Below, piece by piece: positions 9,140-18,101 of a DNA stretch of 64,000 nucleotides. Source of the DNA: Methylophilus sp. (GTDB lineage: Bacteria > Pseudomonadota > Gammaproteobacteria > Burkholderiales > Methylophilaceae). Position 1 is the stretch's first letter; each line of letters opens with the position of its first letter. Location: positions 124,001 to 188,000 of the forward strand of contig JAUYRP010000011.1 in the NCBI GenBank assembly GCA_030696695.1, in the 5' to 3' direction. The notes beneath the pieces are model-generated. The model was not told the DNA's origin and searched no databases. It saw nothing but the letters and a program-made list of their open reading frames with translations. The position numbers and the translations under genes were made by a program.

Positions 9140-10465
9140 CTATACAACTCGATACAAATCCTGTCCTAACATATCTGGAGTGACCAATACAATGCCCTTT
9201 TCAGACACGTGAAACCGTTTTGCATCCAAGGCCAAATCTACGCCAATCTGCATGCCTTCAGGAATCTCACAACCGCGGTCTATTACTACATTTTTCAATA
9301 TCACATTACGGTTAATCGTCACTTTTGGCAGCACCACTGAACCCTCAATTGTGCAATAGTCATTCACATGCACATCCGAGAATAAAACAGAACTTGTCAC
9401 ACAAGAGCCGCTGATTAAACAGCCGCCAGACACTAAGGAGTCCGTAGCTTTTCCTGTACGCCCTTCGTCATTAAATACAAATTTTGCTGGTGGCAATTGT
9501 TCTTGATACGTCCAAATAGGCCACTCTCTATCGTACAAGTTCAATTCAGGAATCACTTTTGTCAGTTCCATATTGGCTTCCCAATAGGCGTCAATCGTTC
9601 CTACATCGCGCCAATAAAAATTACCATCTTGTGCGCCTACACAGCTATCTGTAAATCGATGCGCTTGTACACGGTACTTTTTGATGATGTAAGGAATGAT
9701 ATCGCCACCGAAATCATGAGACGACTTTTTGTCCCCTGCATCACGAATCAACTGCTCATACAAAAACTTAGCATTAAAGATATAAATACCCATGCTAGCA
9801 AACGCTTGGCTGTCATCACCAGGCATATGTTTAGGATTTGCAGGCTTTTCAGCGAATTCAATTACACGGTCTGTATCATCGACTGCCAACACCCCAAACC
9901 CTTTTGCATCTTCTAATGGCACGTTAATACAAGCAATTGTCATATCAGCATTACTGCGGGCATGGGTTGCTAACATTTTTCCGTAGTCCATTTTATAGAT
10001 ATGGTCACCAGCTAACACCAAAATATATTCGCCACCATTCTCTCTTAACAAGTCGATATTTTGATATACGGCATCTGCCGTACCTTTATACCAGTCTTCA
10101 GACAAACGTTGCTGCGCAGGGATAATATTGACGTACTCATTGAACTCACCGCGCAAGAACCCCCAGCCACGCTGAATGTGCTGAATTAGGCTTTGTGCTT
10201 TGTATTGTGTAGCTACATTAATACGACGAATGCCAGAGTTAATGCAATTTGATAAAGGAAAATCAATAATTCTAAATTTGCCACCGAACTGCACCGCAGG
10301 TTTCGCTCGCCAGTCTGTCAGATTCTTTAACCGACTACCGCGACCACCGGCCAATATGATGGCTACAGTGTTTTTAGTGAGGTTACTAATAAATCGATCT
10401 GAGGGACGTTCTTGTCTACGATTGATTTTTCTGCGATCTTCTTCTTGGCTGGGCGACATCTTCAA
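9140..10465 (-). CDS. glgC: Glucose-1-phosphate adenylyltransferase
   Basis: Makes ADP-glucose from ATP and glucose 1-phosphate, the committed step of bacterial glycogen synthesis, usually under allosteric control. The nucleotidyltransferase signature AGGRGSRL is at residues 39-46, followed by [20 protein letters not shown], the substrate-binding region shared by GlgC proteins. A C-terminal left-handed beta-helix is expected after about residue 320. A basic, polar N-terminal 25 residues precedes the domain. The length of 441 is slightly above average. The start lies 36 bp from the divergent glgB frame; an ATTATAAT core at 10544-10551 could be the -10 element for this gene. Confidence 0.95.
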   Translation of the reverse strand: MKMSPSQEEDRRKINRRQERPSDRFISNLTKNTVAIILAGGRGSRLKNLTDWRAKPAVQFGGKFRIIDFPLSNCINSGIRRINVATQYKAQSLIQHIQRGWGFLRGEFNEYVNIIPAQQRLSEDWYKGTADAVYQNIDLLRENGGEYILVLAGDHIYKMDYGKMLATHARSNADMTIACINVPLEDAKGFGVLAVDDTDRVIEFAEKPANPKHMPGDDSQAFASMGIYIFNAKFLYEQLIRDAGDKKSSHDFGGDIIPYIIKKYRVQAHRFTDSCVGAQDGNFYWRDVGTIDAYWEANMELTKVIPELNLYDREWPIWTYQEQLPPAKFVFNDEGRTGKATDSLVSGGCLISGSCVTSSVLFSDVHVNDYCTIEGSVVLPKVTINRNVILKNVVIDRGCEIPEGMQIGVDLALDAKRFHVSEKGIVLVTPDMLGQDLYRVV

Positions 10466-10501
10466 TTCCTAACATAGCTTATTTAGTTCTGACCTTGGCT
10501 T

Positions 10502-12823
10502 ATGAGTACCACGATGAATTACATCTCAAACCCTATTAACTGCATTATAATCAGCTTAACAACAGTTAAACTCACTTTATCACATCCATTGACAAAAATT
10601 TACGAGAAAATTTTGGCCAAAACTAAATTAGCAAATTCCATCATCAATAGCGACACACTTCACTTGCAGAGGATATTGGATGCGAAGCATCATGATCCAT
10701 TTAGCTTTCTTGGCGTGCACGCACTAGACGACCAATTTATTTTGCGCGTGTTCAATCCGCATGCGGATCAAGTTTATGTAAATATAGATAAGCAGTGGGT
10801 AGCCCTTTCCCACGCTCATTGCAATGGCTTGTTTGAATATACAAGTAGCACCGCAATTCCAACGCCTTGTTTACTCAAGGTGGAAATCGAGAGTACCAGC
10901 TTTGAAATGTATGACCCCTATACGTTTCAATCTTCAATCACGCAGGATGAACTGTACTTGCACGGTGAAGGCAAACTGAATCAAGCATATAAAATGATGG
11001 GTGCGCAAACACGCAGTCAACAAGGTGTCATGGGGGTCAGATTTGCCGTATGGGCACCCAATGCCGAACGCGTCAGTGTAGTAGGCACCTTTAACCAATG
11101 GGATGGCCGTATCCATAGCATGCGCGCCCATGGTAGCAGTGGCGTTTGGGAAATCTTCATCCCCCACCTCACTACTCACGATTTATATAAATTCGAAATC
11201 CGCAATCGCCACTCTGGTCATATTTTTGTCAAAACAGACCCGTATGGTATTGAGTTTGAACATAAGCCTGGAACCGCAGCAAAAGTGAGTCAAAGCCAAT
11301 ACCAATGGTCAGACAGCGCATGGCTCAAGTACCGTGAAAAAAACCCTTGGTTACATGCACCGTTCAACTGTTATGAGGTACATCTTGGCAGTTGGCAACG
11401 CAATGCGCAAGGTCACTTTTTAACCTATAGAGAATTGGCGCAATCACTTGTACCCCACGTTGCAGAAATGGGGTATACCCATGTTGAACTACTGCCCATT
11501 ACAGAGCACCCACTGAATGAGTCATGGGGATATCAAACCACAGGTTATTTTGGTGTGACTAATCGCTTTGGCACCCCTGATGATTTGCGCTTTTTGATTG
11601 ATGCATTTCATCAAGCCAATATTGGTGTAATTCTAGATTGGGTACCAGGCCACTTTCCGAAAGATGATTGGGCTTTGGCGCGTTTTGATGGCACTGCGTT
11701 GTATGAGCATGAAGACCCAAGATTAGGCGAACACCAAGACTGGGGTACCTATATTTTTAATTATGGACGTAATGAAGTCCGTAACTTTTTGATGAGTAAT
11801 GCTTATTACTGGCTAAAAGAATTTCACATCGACGGTTTACGTGTCGATGCTGTGGCTTCAATGTTGTATTTAGATTACTCACGTAAAGCTGGCGAGTGGC
11901 TGCCAAACAAATATGGTGGTCGTGAAAACCTAGATGTCATCGACTTTTTGAAACAAATGAACATGATGGTAGGCGAAGACTTTCCTGGCGTATTGACAAT
12001 TGCTGAAGAATCCACTGCTTGGCCAGCCGTCTCTCGCCCTGTATATGCTGGCGGACTTGGCTTTAGCATGAAGTGGAATATGGGGTGGATGAACGACACA
12101 CTTGCTTATATGGAAGAAAATCCGATTCACCGCAAATACCATCACGACAAGTTAACCTTCGGGCAGTTATATGCCTATAGTGAAAATTTTGTCCTGCCCT
12201 TCTCACATGATGAAGTGGTACATGGCAAACGCTCACTACTCGACAAAATGCCAGGGGATGCATGGCAGAAATTTGCCAATTTACGCTTACTCATGACATT
12301 GCAAGCGACTTCTCCTGGCAAAAAACTCAACTTCATGGGCAATGAATTTGGGCAAGGTCGCGAATGGAATGTGAATACCAGCCTAGATTGGCATTTGTTG
12401 GAAGATGATTATGAAGGCAACGCTTATCACCGTGGCATTCAGCAGCTTTGTAAAGACTTGAATTATTTGTACCGGGATCAGAACGCGCTACACAGCTTAG
12501 ATTTTGAATCTAAAGGGTTCAGCTGGATTGATTGTCATGATGCAGACCAGTCGATCATCAGTTATATCAGACGCGGAACTGATGATAGTTTTGCTATAAT
12601 AGTACTTAATTTTACACCTGTACCAAGGCAAGCCTATCGCATAGGCGTACCTTCAGAAGGCAATTACCACGAACTATTTAACAGTGATGCTGCCTGTTAT
12701 GGTGGTAGCAACTTGGGTAACAATGCAGGCATACAAACTGAATACGTACCATGGATGAACCAACAGCTCTCAATTGTGCTCACACTGCCACCATTGGCTG
12801 GCATCATCTTAACGTTAAAGTGA
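10502..12823 (+). CDS. glgB: 1,4-alpha-glucan branching enzyme GlgB (start uncertain)
   Basis: GH13 branching enzyme that creates alpha-1,6 branches in glycogen. In the longest frame the conserved HHDPFSFLG is at 63-71, an N-terminal CBM48 region precedes the catalytic barrel, nucleophile D449 lies in GLRVDAV and the acid Glu is at 502 in AEES. From the first ATG the protein has 773 residues, about 40 more than usual. The extra N-terminus ([13 protein letters not shown]) does not look like the family, and a TATAAT sits inside it at 10546. TTG codons at 10589 or 10613 give a more family-like N-terminus; the one at 10613 follows a weak GAGA ribosome-binding site. Followed by pgi after 68 bp. 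Confidence 0.93.
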   Translation: MSTTMNYISNPINCIIISLTTVKLTLSHPLTKIYEKILAKTKLANSIINSDTLHLQRILDAKHHDPFSFLGVHALDDQFILRVFNPHADQVYVNIDKQWVALSHAHCNGLFEYTSSTAIPTPCLLKVEIESTSFEMYDPYTFQSSITQDELYLHGEGKLNQAYKMMGAQTRSQQGVMGVRFAVWAPNAERVSVVGTFNQWDGRIHSMRAHGSSGVWEIFIPHLTTHDLYKFEIRNRHSGHIFVKTDPYGIEFEHKPGTAAKVSQSQYQWSDSAWLKYREKNPWLHAPFNCYEVHLGSWQRNAQGHFLTYRELAQSLVPHVAEMGYTHVELLPITEHPLNESWGYQTTGYFGVTNRFGTPDDLRFLIDAFHQANIGVILDWVPGHFPKDDWALARFDGTALYEHEDPRLGEHQDWGTYIFNYGRNEVRNFLMSNAYYWLKEFHIDGLRVDAVASMLYLDYSRKAGEWLPNKYGGRENLDVIDFLKQMNMMVGEDFPGVLTIAEESTAWPAVSRPVYAGGLGFSMKWNMGWMNDTLAYMEENPIHRKYHHDKLTFGQLYAYSENFVLPFSHDEVVHGKRSLLDKMPGDAWQKFANLRLLMTLQATSPGKKLNFMGNEFGQGREWNVNTSLDWHLLEDDYEGNAYHRGIQQLCKDLNYLYRDQNALHSLDFESKGFSWIDCHDADQSIISYIRRGTDDSFAIIVLNFTPVPRQAYRIGVPSEGNYHELFNSDAACYGGSNLGNNAGIQTEYVPWMNQQLSIVLTLPPLAGIILTLK
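10544..10551. promoter_or_regulatory. Possible shared -10 element between glgC and glgB
   Basis: The self-complementary ATTATAAT gives a perfect TATAAT on both strands, about 80 bp upstream of the glgC start and inside the proposed extra N-terminus of glgB. No good -35 hexamer is visible in the plus direction, and only a poor one in the minus direction. If used for glgB, it rules out translation from 10502. Confidence 0.3.
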
Positions 12824-12891
12824 TTTCAACCAAGTAAATATAGAACTCAGTAGATATAGATTTAAATAATTTAATGATCATAAGAATATAA

Positions 12892-14544
12892 ATGGCGACA
12901 CTAACACAACACCCTAGCTGGCAAGCACTCTGCCAACATCAAAAAACTATGGCTACGCAACACATGCGTGATTTATTCAAAGCCGACTCAACGCGCTTTG
13001 ACACTTTTAGCCTACGCGATGAAGATTTATTGCTGGATTATTCCAAACATCGCATCACTTCTGAAACACTCAATCTGTTATTTCAAATGGCGAGAGAGGC
13101 CAATATTGAAGGTTGGCGTGATCGCATGTTCTCTGGTGAGAAAATCAACATTACAGAAAACCGCGCCGTGTTGCACACCGCACTCAGAAACAGAAGCAAC
13201 ACACCAATATATGTAGATGGCAAGGATGTGATGCCAGAAGTCAACGCTGTGCTTGCTCAAATGCGCAGCTTTACTGAAAAAGTGCGTAATGGAAGCTGGA
13301 CTGGTTACACCGGCAAAGCCATTACAGACATTGTGAATATTGGCATTGGTGGGTCTGACTTAGGGCCTGTGATGGTGTGCGATGCATTGAAGCCATACGC
13401 CAGCCCTAACTTGAATGTGCATTTTGTCTCTAATATCGATGGCGCACATCTCATGCGTGCTTTAGAAAAATGTAACGCCGAGACCACCTTATTTATTGTG
13501 GCTTCTAAGACATTTACTACCCAAGAAACCATGACTAATGCGACTTCGGCTCGAACATGGTTTTTGAGTGCTGCAAAAGACAGCGCACATGTGGCTAAAC
13601 ACTTTGTAGCCTTATCCACCAACGCCAAAGCAGTAGAAGCATTTGGCATTGACACCAAGAATATGTTTGCATTTTGGGATTGGGTCGGTGGACGCTATTC
13701 ATTGTGGTCAGCGATTGGCTTATCGATTGCGCTATACGTAGGGATGGATCATTTTGAAGACCTGCTTGCGGGTGGCCATGCCATGGATAACCACTTTAAA
13801 ACCGCACCGCTAGAACAAAACATGCCCGTCATCATGGCCATGATAGGCGTGTGGTACAACAACTTTTTCCATGTCGACACTCATGCTATTTTGCCCTACG
13901 ACCAAGGTCTGGCTAGGTTTGCTGCTTATTTGCAACAAGCAGATATGGAGAGCAACGGTAAATTTGTCTGTCGGGATGGTACCGAAGTGAAGTATAAAAC
14001 TGGCCCTGTGATATGGGGCGAGGCTGGCACCAATGGTCAGCATGCTTTTTATCAATTAATTCATCAGGGTACACAAACTGTACCTGCAGATTTCTTAATG
14101 CCAATTCATAGCCACTACCAAGTAGGCAGTAATGGTGACCAGCATCATAAAATTTTACTGGCTAACTTTTTAGCACAAACGCAGGCGCTCATGTTGGGTA
14201 AAACGAGAGAAGAAGCGCGCATTGAGCTAGAAGCGCAAGGATTGTCAGGTGAAGCACTTGAAGACTTATTACCACACAAGGTTTTTCAAGGCAATCGCCC
14301 AACGACTTCTATTATGTTTGACAAACTTACGCCTTATACCTTGGGCAAGTTGATTGCATTGTATGAACATAAGATTTTTGTGCAGGGCATCATCTGGGAC
14401 ATTAATAGCTATGACCAATGGGGTGTGGAATACGGCAAGCAAATTGCGCAGCAAATTCTACCCTTATTGAAAAATGGTGACACCATTGATGATTTTGATG
14501 GCTCAACCAATGGTCTAATCAATTATGCGAAGCAGCGTACTTAG
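12892..14544 (+). CDS. pgi: Glucose-6-phosphate isomerase
   Basis: Interconverts fructose 6-phosphate and glucose 6-phosphate. Both family signatures are readable: [11 protein letters not shown] near residue 150, and the region from [10 protein letters not shown] near 370 through GDQHHK near 420, which holds the catalytic Glu and His. The C-terminal catalytic Lys lies in VEYGKQIAQ. 550 residues is normal. It sits 68 bp after glgB in the same direction and ends in a strong hairpin terminator. In an RuMP-cycle methylotroph this enzyme links formaldehyde-derived fructose 6-phosphate both to the oxidative cycle through glucose 6-phosphate and to glycogen, which fits its position here. Confidence 0.96.
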   Translation: MATLTQHPSWQALCQHQKTMATQHMRDLFKADSTRFDTFSLRDEDLLLDYSKHRITSETLNLLFQMAREANIEGWRDRMFSGEKINITENRAVLHTALRNRSNTPIYVDGKDVMPEVNAVLAQMRSFTEKVRNGSWTGYTGKAITDIVNIGIGGSDLGPVMVCDALKPYASPNLNVHFVSNIDGAHLMRALEKCNAETTLFIVASKTFTTQETMTNATSARTWFLSAAKDSAHVAKHFVALSTNAKAVEAFGIDTKNMFAFWDWVGGRYSLWSAIGLSIALYVGMDHFEDLLAGGHAMDNHFKTAPLEQNMPVIMAMIGVWYNNFFHVDTHAILPYDQGLARFAAYLQQADMESNGKFVCRDGTEVKYKTGPVIWGEAGTNGQHAFYQLIHQGTQTVPADFLMPIHSHYQVGSNGDQHHKILLANFLAQTQALMLGKTREEARIELEAQGLSGEALEDLLPHKVFQGNRPTTSIMFDKLTPYTLGKLIALYEHKIFVQGIIWDINSYDQWGVEYGKQIAQQILPLLKNGDTIDDFDGSTNGLINYAKQRT

Positions 14545-14570
14545 TCATTTGTGACATGTGTCTTTGCCAA

Positions 14571-14600
14571 CAAAAAAGCTGGAGAAATCCAGCTTTTTTG
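14571..14600. terminator. Bidirectional terminator between pgi and sppA
   Basis: An A-tract, AGCTGG stem, six-base loop, CCAGCT stem and T-tract. It has a U-run in either orientation, so it can end both the plus-strand glgB-pgi unit and the minus-strand rluC-HAD-Rieske-sppA unit. Confidence 0.9.
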
Positions 14601-14621
14601 TTGGCTATTTGACTAGCAATA

Positions 14622-15593
14622 TTAGCGTAATTGCATATTGCGGCTGATGCCTATTTTCTCAGCCATGCTAGCGCCAAGACGTTTTGCAAAGCGATCCACC
14701 ACGGTGTCTTGATAAGTGAAATCTACGATTTCTTCTTGCTTGATCACTTCTCTAGCGACGTAATCAGCACTACCAAGTGCATCGGCCAAACCAATTTTGA
14801 TGCTTTGTTCACCACTCCAAAACAAACCACTGAACGTTTCAGCCGTTTCTTTCAAGCGTTTACCACGTCCTTCGCGCACTACTGTTTTAAACTGCTCGTG
14901 AATCTCGTCCAGCATACTTTGTGCATAGGCCTGATGCTGCGGATTCACTGGAGAAAACGGGTCTAACATGGCTTTATTTTCACCCGCAGTCAGCAAACGA
15001 CGTTCCACACCTACTTTTTTCATCGCTTCAGTAAAGCCATAACCATCCATCAACACACCAATTGAACCAACAATACTGGCTTTATCTACATATATTTTAT
15101 CGGCTGCCGCTGCAATGTAGTAGCCTCCAGATGCACATATGTCTTCTACTACAGCGTACACTGGAATATTTGGATGCAATTTTTTCTGACGTTTGATCTC
15201 TTCATTAATAATGCCTGCCTGCACTGGACTCCCACCCGGACTATTGATGCGCAAGATAATCCCTTTAGTCCCCTTGCTTTCGTAAGCATCATTCAGACTA
15301 CCCATCACGGAATCAGCATTCACTTCACCGCCAGCTTCAATCACCCCTTTGACATCAATCAGTGCAGTATGCGCCCCAGAAGGTGCTTTGCCATCACCTA
15401 ACCAACCAATGGCTAATAACAGCAAAAAGAACAAGTATAAAAAAGTAAGTGATTTAAAAAATATAGACCAACGACGTGCTGACTTTTGCTCAGCTAAGCC
15501 TGATAGCGCAATTTTCTCTAATGAGGATTGCGCCCAATTGTGTTCATTATTTGTATTGTTGTTTGAATTACCTTCGGTCGTCATCTTATGCAT
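14622..15593 (-). CDS. sppA: S49-family signal peptide peptidase (short SppA)
   Basis: Membrane-anchored serine/lysine-dyad protease that degrades cleaved signal peptides. A cytoplasmic N-tail of about 44 residues is followed by one membrane segment at about 46-65. Nucleophile S155 is in ASGGYY, and the general-base K207 is in GENKAML; their 52-residue spacing matches the dyad spacing of Bacillus subtilis SppA. At 323 residues it is the single-repeat form. It overlaps the upstream Rieske gene by 8 bp. The linkage rluC-HAD-Rieske-sppA next to rne recurs in betaproteobacteria. Confidence 0.92.
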   Translation of the reverse strand: MHKMTTEGNSNNNTNNEHNWAQSSLEKIALSGLAEQKSARRWSIFFKSLTFLYLFFLLLLAIGWLGDGKAPSGAHTALIDVKGVIEAGGEVNADSVMGSLNDAYESKGTKGIILRINSPGGSPVQAGIINEEIKRQKKLHPNIPVYAVVEDICASGGYYIAAAADKIYVDKASIVGSIGVLMDGYGFTEAMKKVGVERRLLTAGENKAMLDPFSPVNPQHQAYAQSMLDEIHEQFKTVVREGRGKRLKETAETFSGLFWSGEQSIKIGLADALGSADYVAREVIKQEEIVDFTYQDTVVDRFAKRLGASMAEKIGISRNMQLR

Positions 15594-15933
15594 TGCTTTC
15601 TAAATGAATAATAATTTCGTCATTGATTTCCTCAACTACAATCGGCTTCAATGACTTTCCCTTACATGGCCCTAACACACAATGCCCAGAGCTTGGTTCA
15701 TAGTGGGCGCCGTGGGTCGCACAAATAATATAATCTTTGGTCAGATTAAAAAATTGTCCATGTTGCCAATCCAGCTCAATGGGCACATGGGCACACTGGT
15801 TTAAATAGGCATATGGCTTGCCATTAAATCGCACCACAAATCCAGTTGCTCTATCACCGTACTGAGGTACATTAAATCGCAAACCCTCAGACTTTTCAAT
15901 CAAATCACTGCTTTTAAACCGAATATCAAGCAT
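15586..15933 (-). CDS. Rieske [2Fe-2S] ferredoxin-like protein
   Basis: Small soluble Rieske domain of 115 residues. The cluster ligands are C47-x-H49 (CAHV) and C71-x2-H74 (CATHGAHYEP), followed by a typical GPCKGKSLKP loop. There is no signal peptide or membrane segment, so it is cytoplasmic and not a bc1 subunit. It overlaps both neighbours by 8 bp (HAD phosphatase upstream, sppA downstream), showing tight translational coupling. An electron-transfer role is likely, but the partner is unknown; the operon contains no oxygenase. Confidence 0.9.
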   Translation of the reverse strand: MLDIRFKSSDLIEKSEGLRFNVPQYGDRATGFVVRFNGKPYAYLNQCAHVPIELDWQHGQFFNLTKDYIICATHGAHYEPSSGHCVLGPCKGKSLKPIVVEEINDEIIIHLESNA

Positions 15934-16585
15934 TATCTTTTAATAACCATGCACTTAGTTCATTAAAGTGATGGAACATGTACTCAGGTTGATAAGTAGA
16001 AAGATGCGATACAGATTGTGCGCCATAAGTCACTGCTGCTGCATGCACGCCTGCATTTTTAGCCATTTGCATATCATAGTGCGTATCGCCAATCATCAAG
16101 GTACGTTCTGGCATCACCACCAACTCATCCATCAACTCATCCAACATTTGTGGATGCGGTTTTGAAAAGCATTCATCCACTGTTTTAGTCGCATGAAAGT
16201 ATTGTGTTAAACCACAATGAGATAGTGCCAGATTCAGCCCCCTTCTCCCTTTTCCAGTGGCCACAGCAAGTTTATAGCCACGTTTATTTAACTCTTGAAT
16301 AGTTTCTGCCGCACCTGAAAACAGAGGGATTTCGCTCTCACCTGCATAATAGTTAGTATTGTAATTTGCAGCCAAATCACGCGCCTGTGCTTCTGGCAAA
16401 TCGCCATACAACGCATAAATGGACTCACGCAACCCCAACCCGATAATACTTGTCGCCTTGGCTGGGTCTAGTGCTGGCAAACCAACTTGTTCCGCGGCTT
16501 TCACAATCGCATTAGTAATCATTCCAGTAGAATCGGCGATTGTGCCATCCCAATCCCACACAATTAAATCATATTGCTTTTGCAT
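15926..16585 (-). CDS. HAD-IA phosphatase (phosphoglycolate phosphatase-like)
   Basis: Haloacid dehalogenase-superfamily hydrolase of 219 residues. Motif I DWDGT begins at residue 11 (nucleophile D11, acid D13), a helical cap of the Gph/PGP type follows, motif III Lys is in TGKGRRG and motif IV is GDTHYDMQMAK. The closest family flavour is phosphoglycolate phosphatase, but HAD substrates cannot be fixed from motifs. It starts 6 bp after rluC and overlaps the Rieske gene by 8 bp. Cytoplasmic, Mg-dependent. Confidence 0.9.
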   Translation of the reverse strand: MQKQYDLIVWDWDGTIADSTGMITNAIVKAAEQVGLPALDPAKATSIIGLGLRESIYALYGDLPEAQARDLAANYNTNYYAGESEIPLFSGAAETIQELNKRGYKLAVATGKGRRGLNLALSHCGLTQYFHATKTVDECFSKPHPQMLDELMDELVVMPERTLMIGDTHYDMQMAKNAGVHAAAVTYGAQSVSHLSTYQPEYMFHHFNELSAWLLKDNA

Positions 16586-16591
16586 CTACTT

Positions 16592-17596
16592 TTAACTACC
16601 TTCGTTTTGTTGTATGAATTTTTTGAGTTCTGGGGGTAATGCCGCTTGTAATTTTAGCTTATCGCCCGTGACAGGATGACGAATGTTCGTTTCAGCAGAA
16701 TGTAAAAACATACGCTTTAGACCCTGTTTAATTAACTGTTTGTTCAGCGCAAAATCACCATATTTATCATCGCCTAAAATGGGGTAACCAAGGTGCGCCA
16801 ATTGCACTCGCAACTGATGTGTGCGACCCGTGATGAGTTTTGCCTCTAACAAAGAGTATTCACCCAAGTTTTGAGTTAAGTAAAAAATCGTCTCTGACAC
16901 TTGCGCAACGCCGAGCACATCTTTTTTAGGGTCAGTCACCACATTTACTCTACGCTCACCATCGTTTGTAACATATTTTTGCAAATCTAATGTGACATGC
17001 TTTTTCTTTTCCGTCCATACGCCATGCACCATCATCACGTAGCGTTTATCCATGTGATTATTACGAATCGCCTCATGTAAGGCCACTAAAGCGCTGCGCT
17101 TTTTTGCCAACATCAACACGCCTGAGGTATCACGGTCTAGCCGATGTACCAATTCTAAAAACTTGGCTTGTGGACGCTCTAAACGCAATTGTTCTATCAC
17201 GCCACGGCTCACTCCGCTACCACCATGAACTGCAAATCCTGCAGGCTTGTTAATGACGAGCATTGCGTCATCTTCGTACACGATTGCATCATTGAATTTA
17301 CTGGTGACAGGTCCTGTGGCGATAGCTTGAGGCGTATTAGCAATGCGTATGGGCGGTACCCTCACGACATCTTCAAGACTTAGTCTGAAGTCTGCATCGA
17401 TACGCTTTTTATTCACACGCACTTCACCACTTCGCAATATGCGGTAGATATGGCTTTTCGGTACGCCTTTCAATACTCTCTGAAGATAATTATCAATGCG
17501 TTGACCTGCAGACGCATCATCAATGACCAACTGCGCTGACGCTGTCGAAGATACTTCGCTTGGGTGTGTTACGTTTGTTTCATTTAATGTGTGCAT
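16592..17596 (-). CDS. rluC: 23S rRNA pseudouridine synthase RluC
   Basis: Converts uridines (955, 2504 and 2580 in E. coli numbering) of 23S rRNA to pseudouridine. An S4 RNA-binding domain covers about residues 32-90, and the RluA-type catalytic domain follows with catalytic D154 in HRLDRDTSG. 334 residues is typical. First gene of the minus-strand unit rluC-HAD-Rieske-sppA and divergent from rne, the same arrangement as in E. coli. About 500 bp separate the two start codons. Confidence 0.93.
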   Translation of the reverse strand: MHTLNETNVTHPSEVSSTASAQLVIDDASAGQRIDNYLQRVLKGVPKSHIYRILRSGEVRVNKKRIDADFRLSLEDVVRVPPIRIANTPQAIATGPVTSKFNDAIVYEDDAMLVINKPAGFAVHGGSGVSRGVIEQLRLERPQAKFLELVHRLDRDTSGVLMLAKKRSALVALHEAIRNNHMDKRYVMMVHGVWTEKKKHVTLDLQKYVTNDGERRVNVVTDPKKDVLGVAQVSETIFYLTQNLGEYSLLEAKLITGRTHQLRVQLAHLGYPILGDDKYGDFALNKQLIKQGLKRMFLHSAETNIRHPVTGDKLKLQAALPPELKKFIQQNEGS

Positions 17597-17920
17597 ACTT
17601 TGCTTTAATACTACTTCTAGCCTATACTGATAAGGTTCTTAGAGAATGCAAGCTTATAAAGCGCGCTTAAGAATATGTTTTAAGAAACTTAACGTTTTTA
17701 GAAACAAAAGTGACAACAAATACTTGGTTAATACCGCTCGCCAAAAAGTAGCGAAATGTAAAATATACGCCATAGCCAACGCAGACAATTAAAAATCAAA
17801 GCGTGACTAAAGTTTGCTGAATATTGAATTTTAACGAATTAATGCTCTATTTGGGTATTAATTTTAGTGCAGTCGTAGATGAAACTAAATTAATTGCATT
17901 CATACAATCATGTCATGTAA
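17597..17920. other. Gene-free rluC/rne divergent region, upstream part
   Basis: About 320 bp of AT-rich sequence with no open frame that resembles a protein and no tRNA or repeat. Promoters of rluC and rne must lie here. TTGAAT at about 17825 and other AT-rich hexamers are candidates, but none makes a convincing -35/-10 pair. Confidence 0.6.
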
Positions 17921-18101
17921 TTATAAAGCTGGTCATCATCCAGCTTAGTATCACCACAATAACGCAAGGTTTATGTACCTTGGCGACGACCACATAACGT
18001 TAACAGTAACGCGATTAAGTAAGAATCTTACTTAGCAATGCGATCAGCGCATTAGATTACCAAACAGATTTGTCTGCTCGGCTTTGGCTTAGGAGCAAGC
18101 A
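17921..18101 (+). promoter_or_regulatory. Structured 5' leader of rne (putative autoregulatory element)
   Basis: Four hairpins follow one another: 17926-17946 (7-bp stem, loop TCATCAT), 17965-17982 (6-bp stem), 18016-18034 (8-bp stem, loop AAT) and 18037-18053 (6-bp stem). The ribosome-binding site AGGAG (18091-18095) can pair through GCTC 18076-18079 with GAGC 18093-18096, or sit in the loop of a GCTT/AAGC hairpin (18087-18100). In E. coli a long structured rne leader lets RNase E cut its own mRNA. The hairpins are seen; a regulatory role is inference. Confidence 0.55.
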
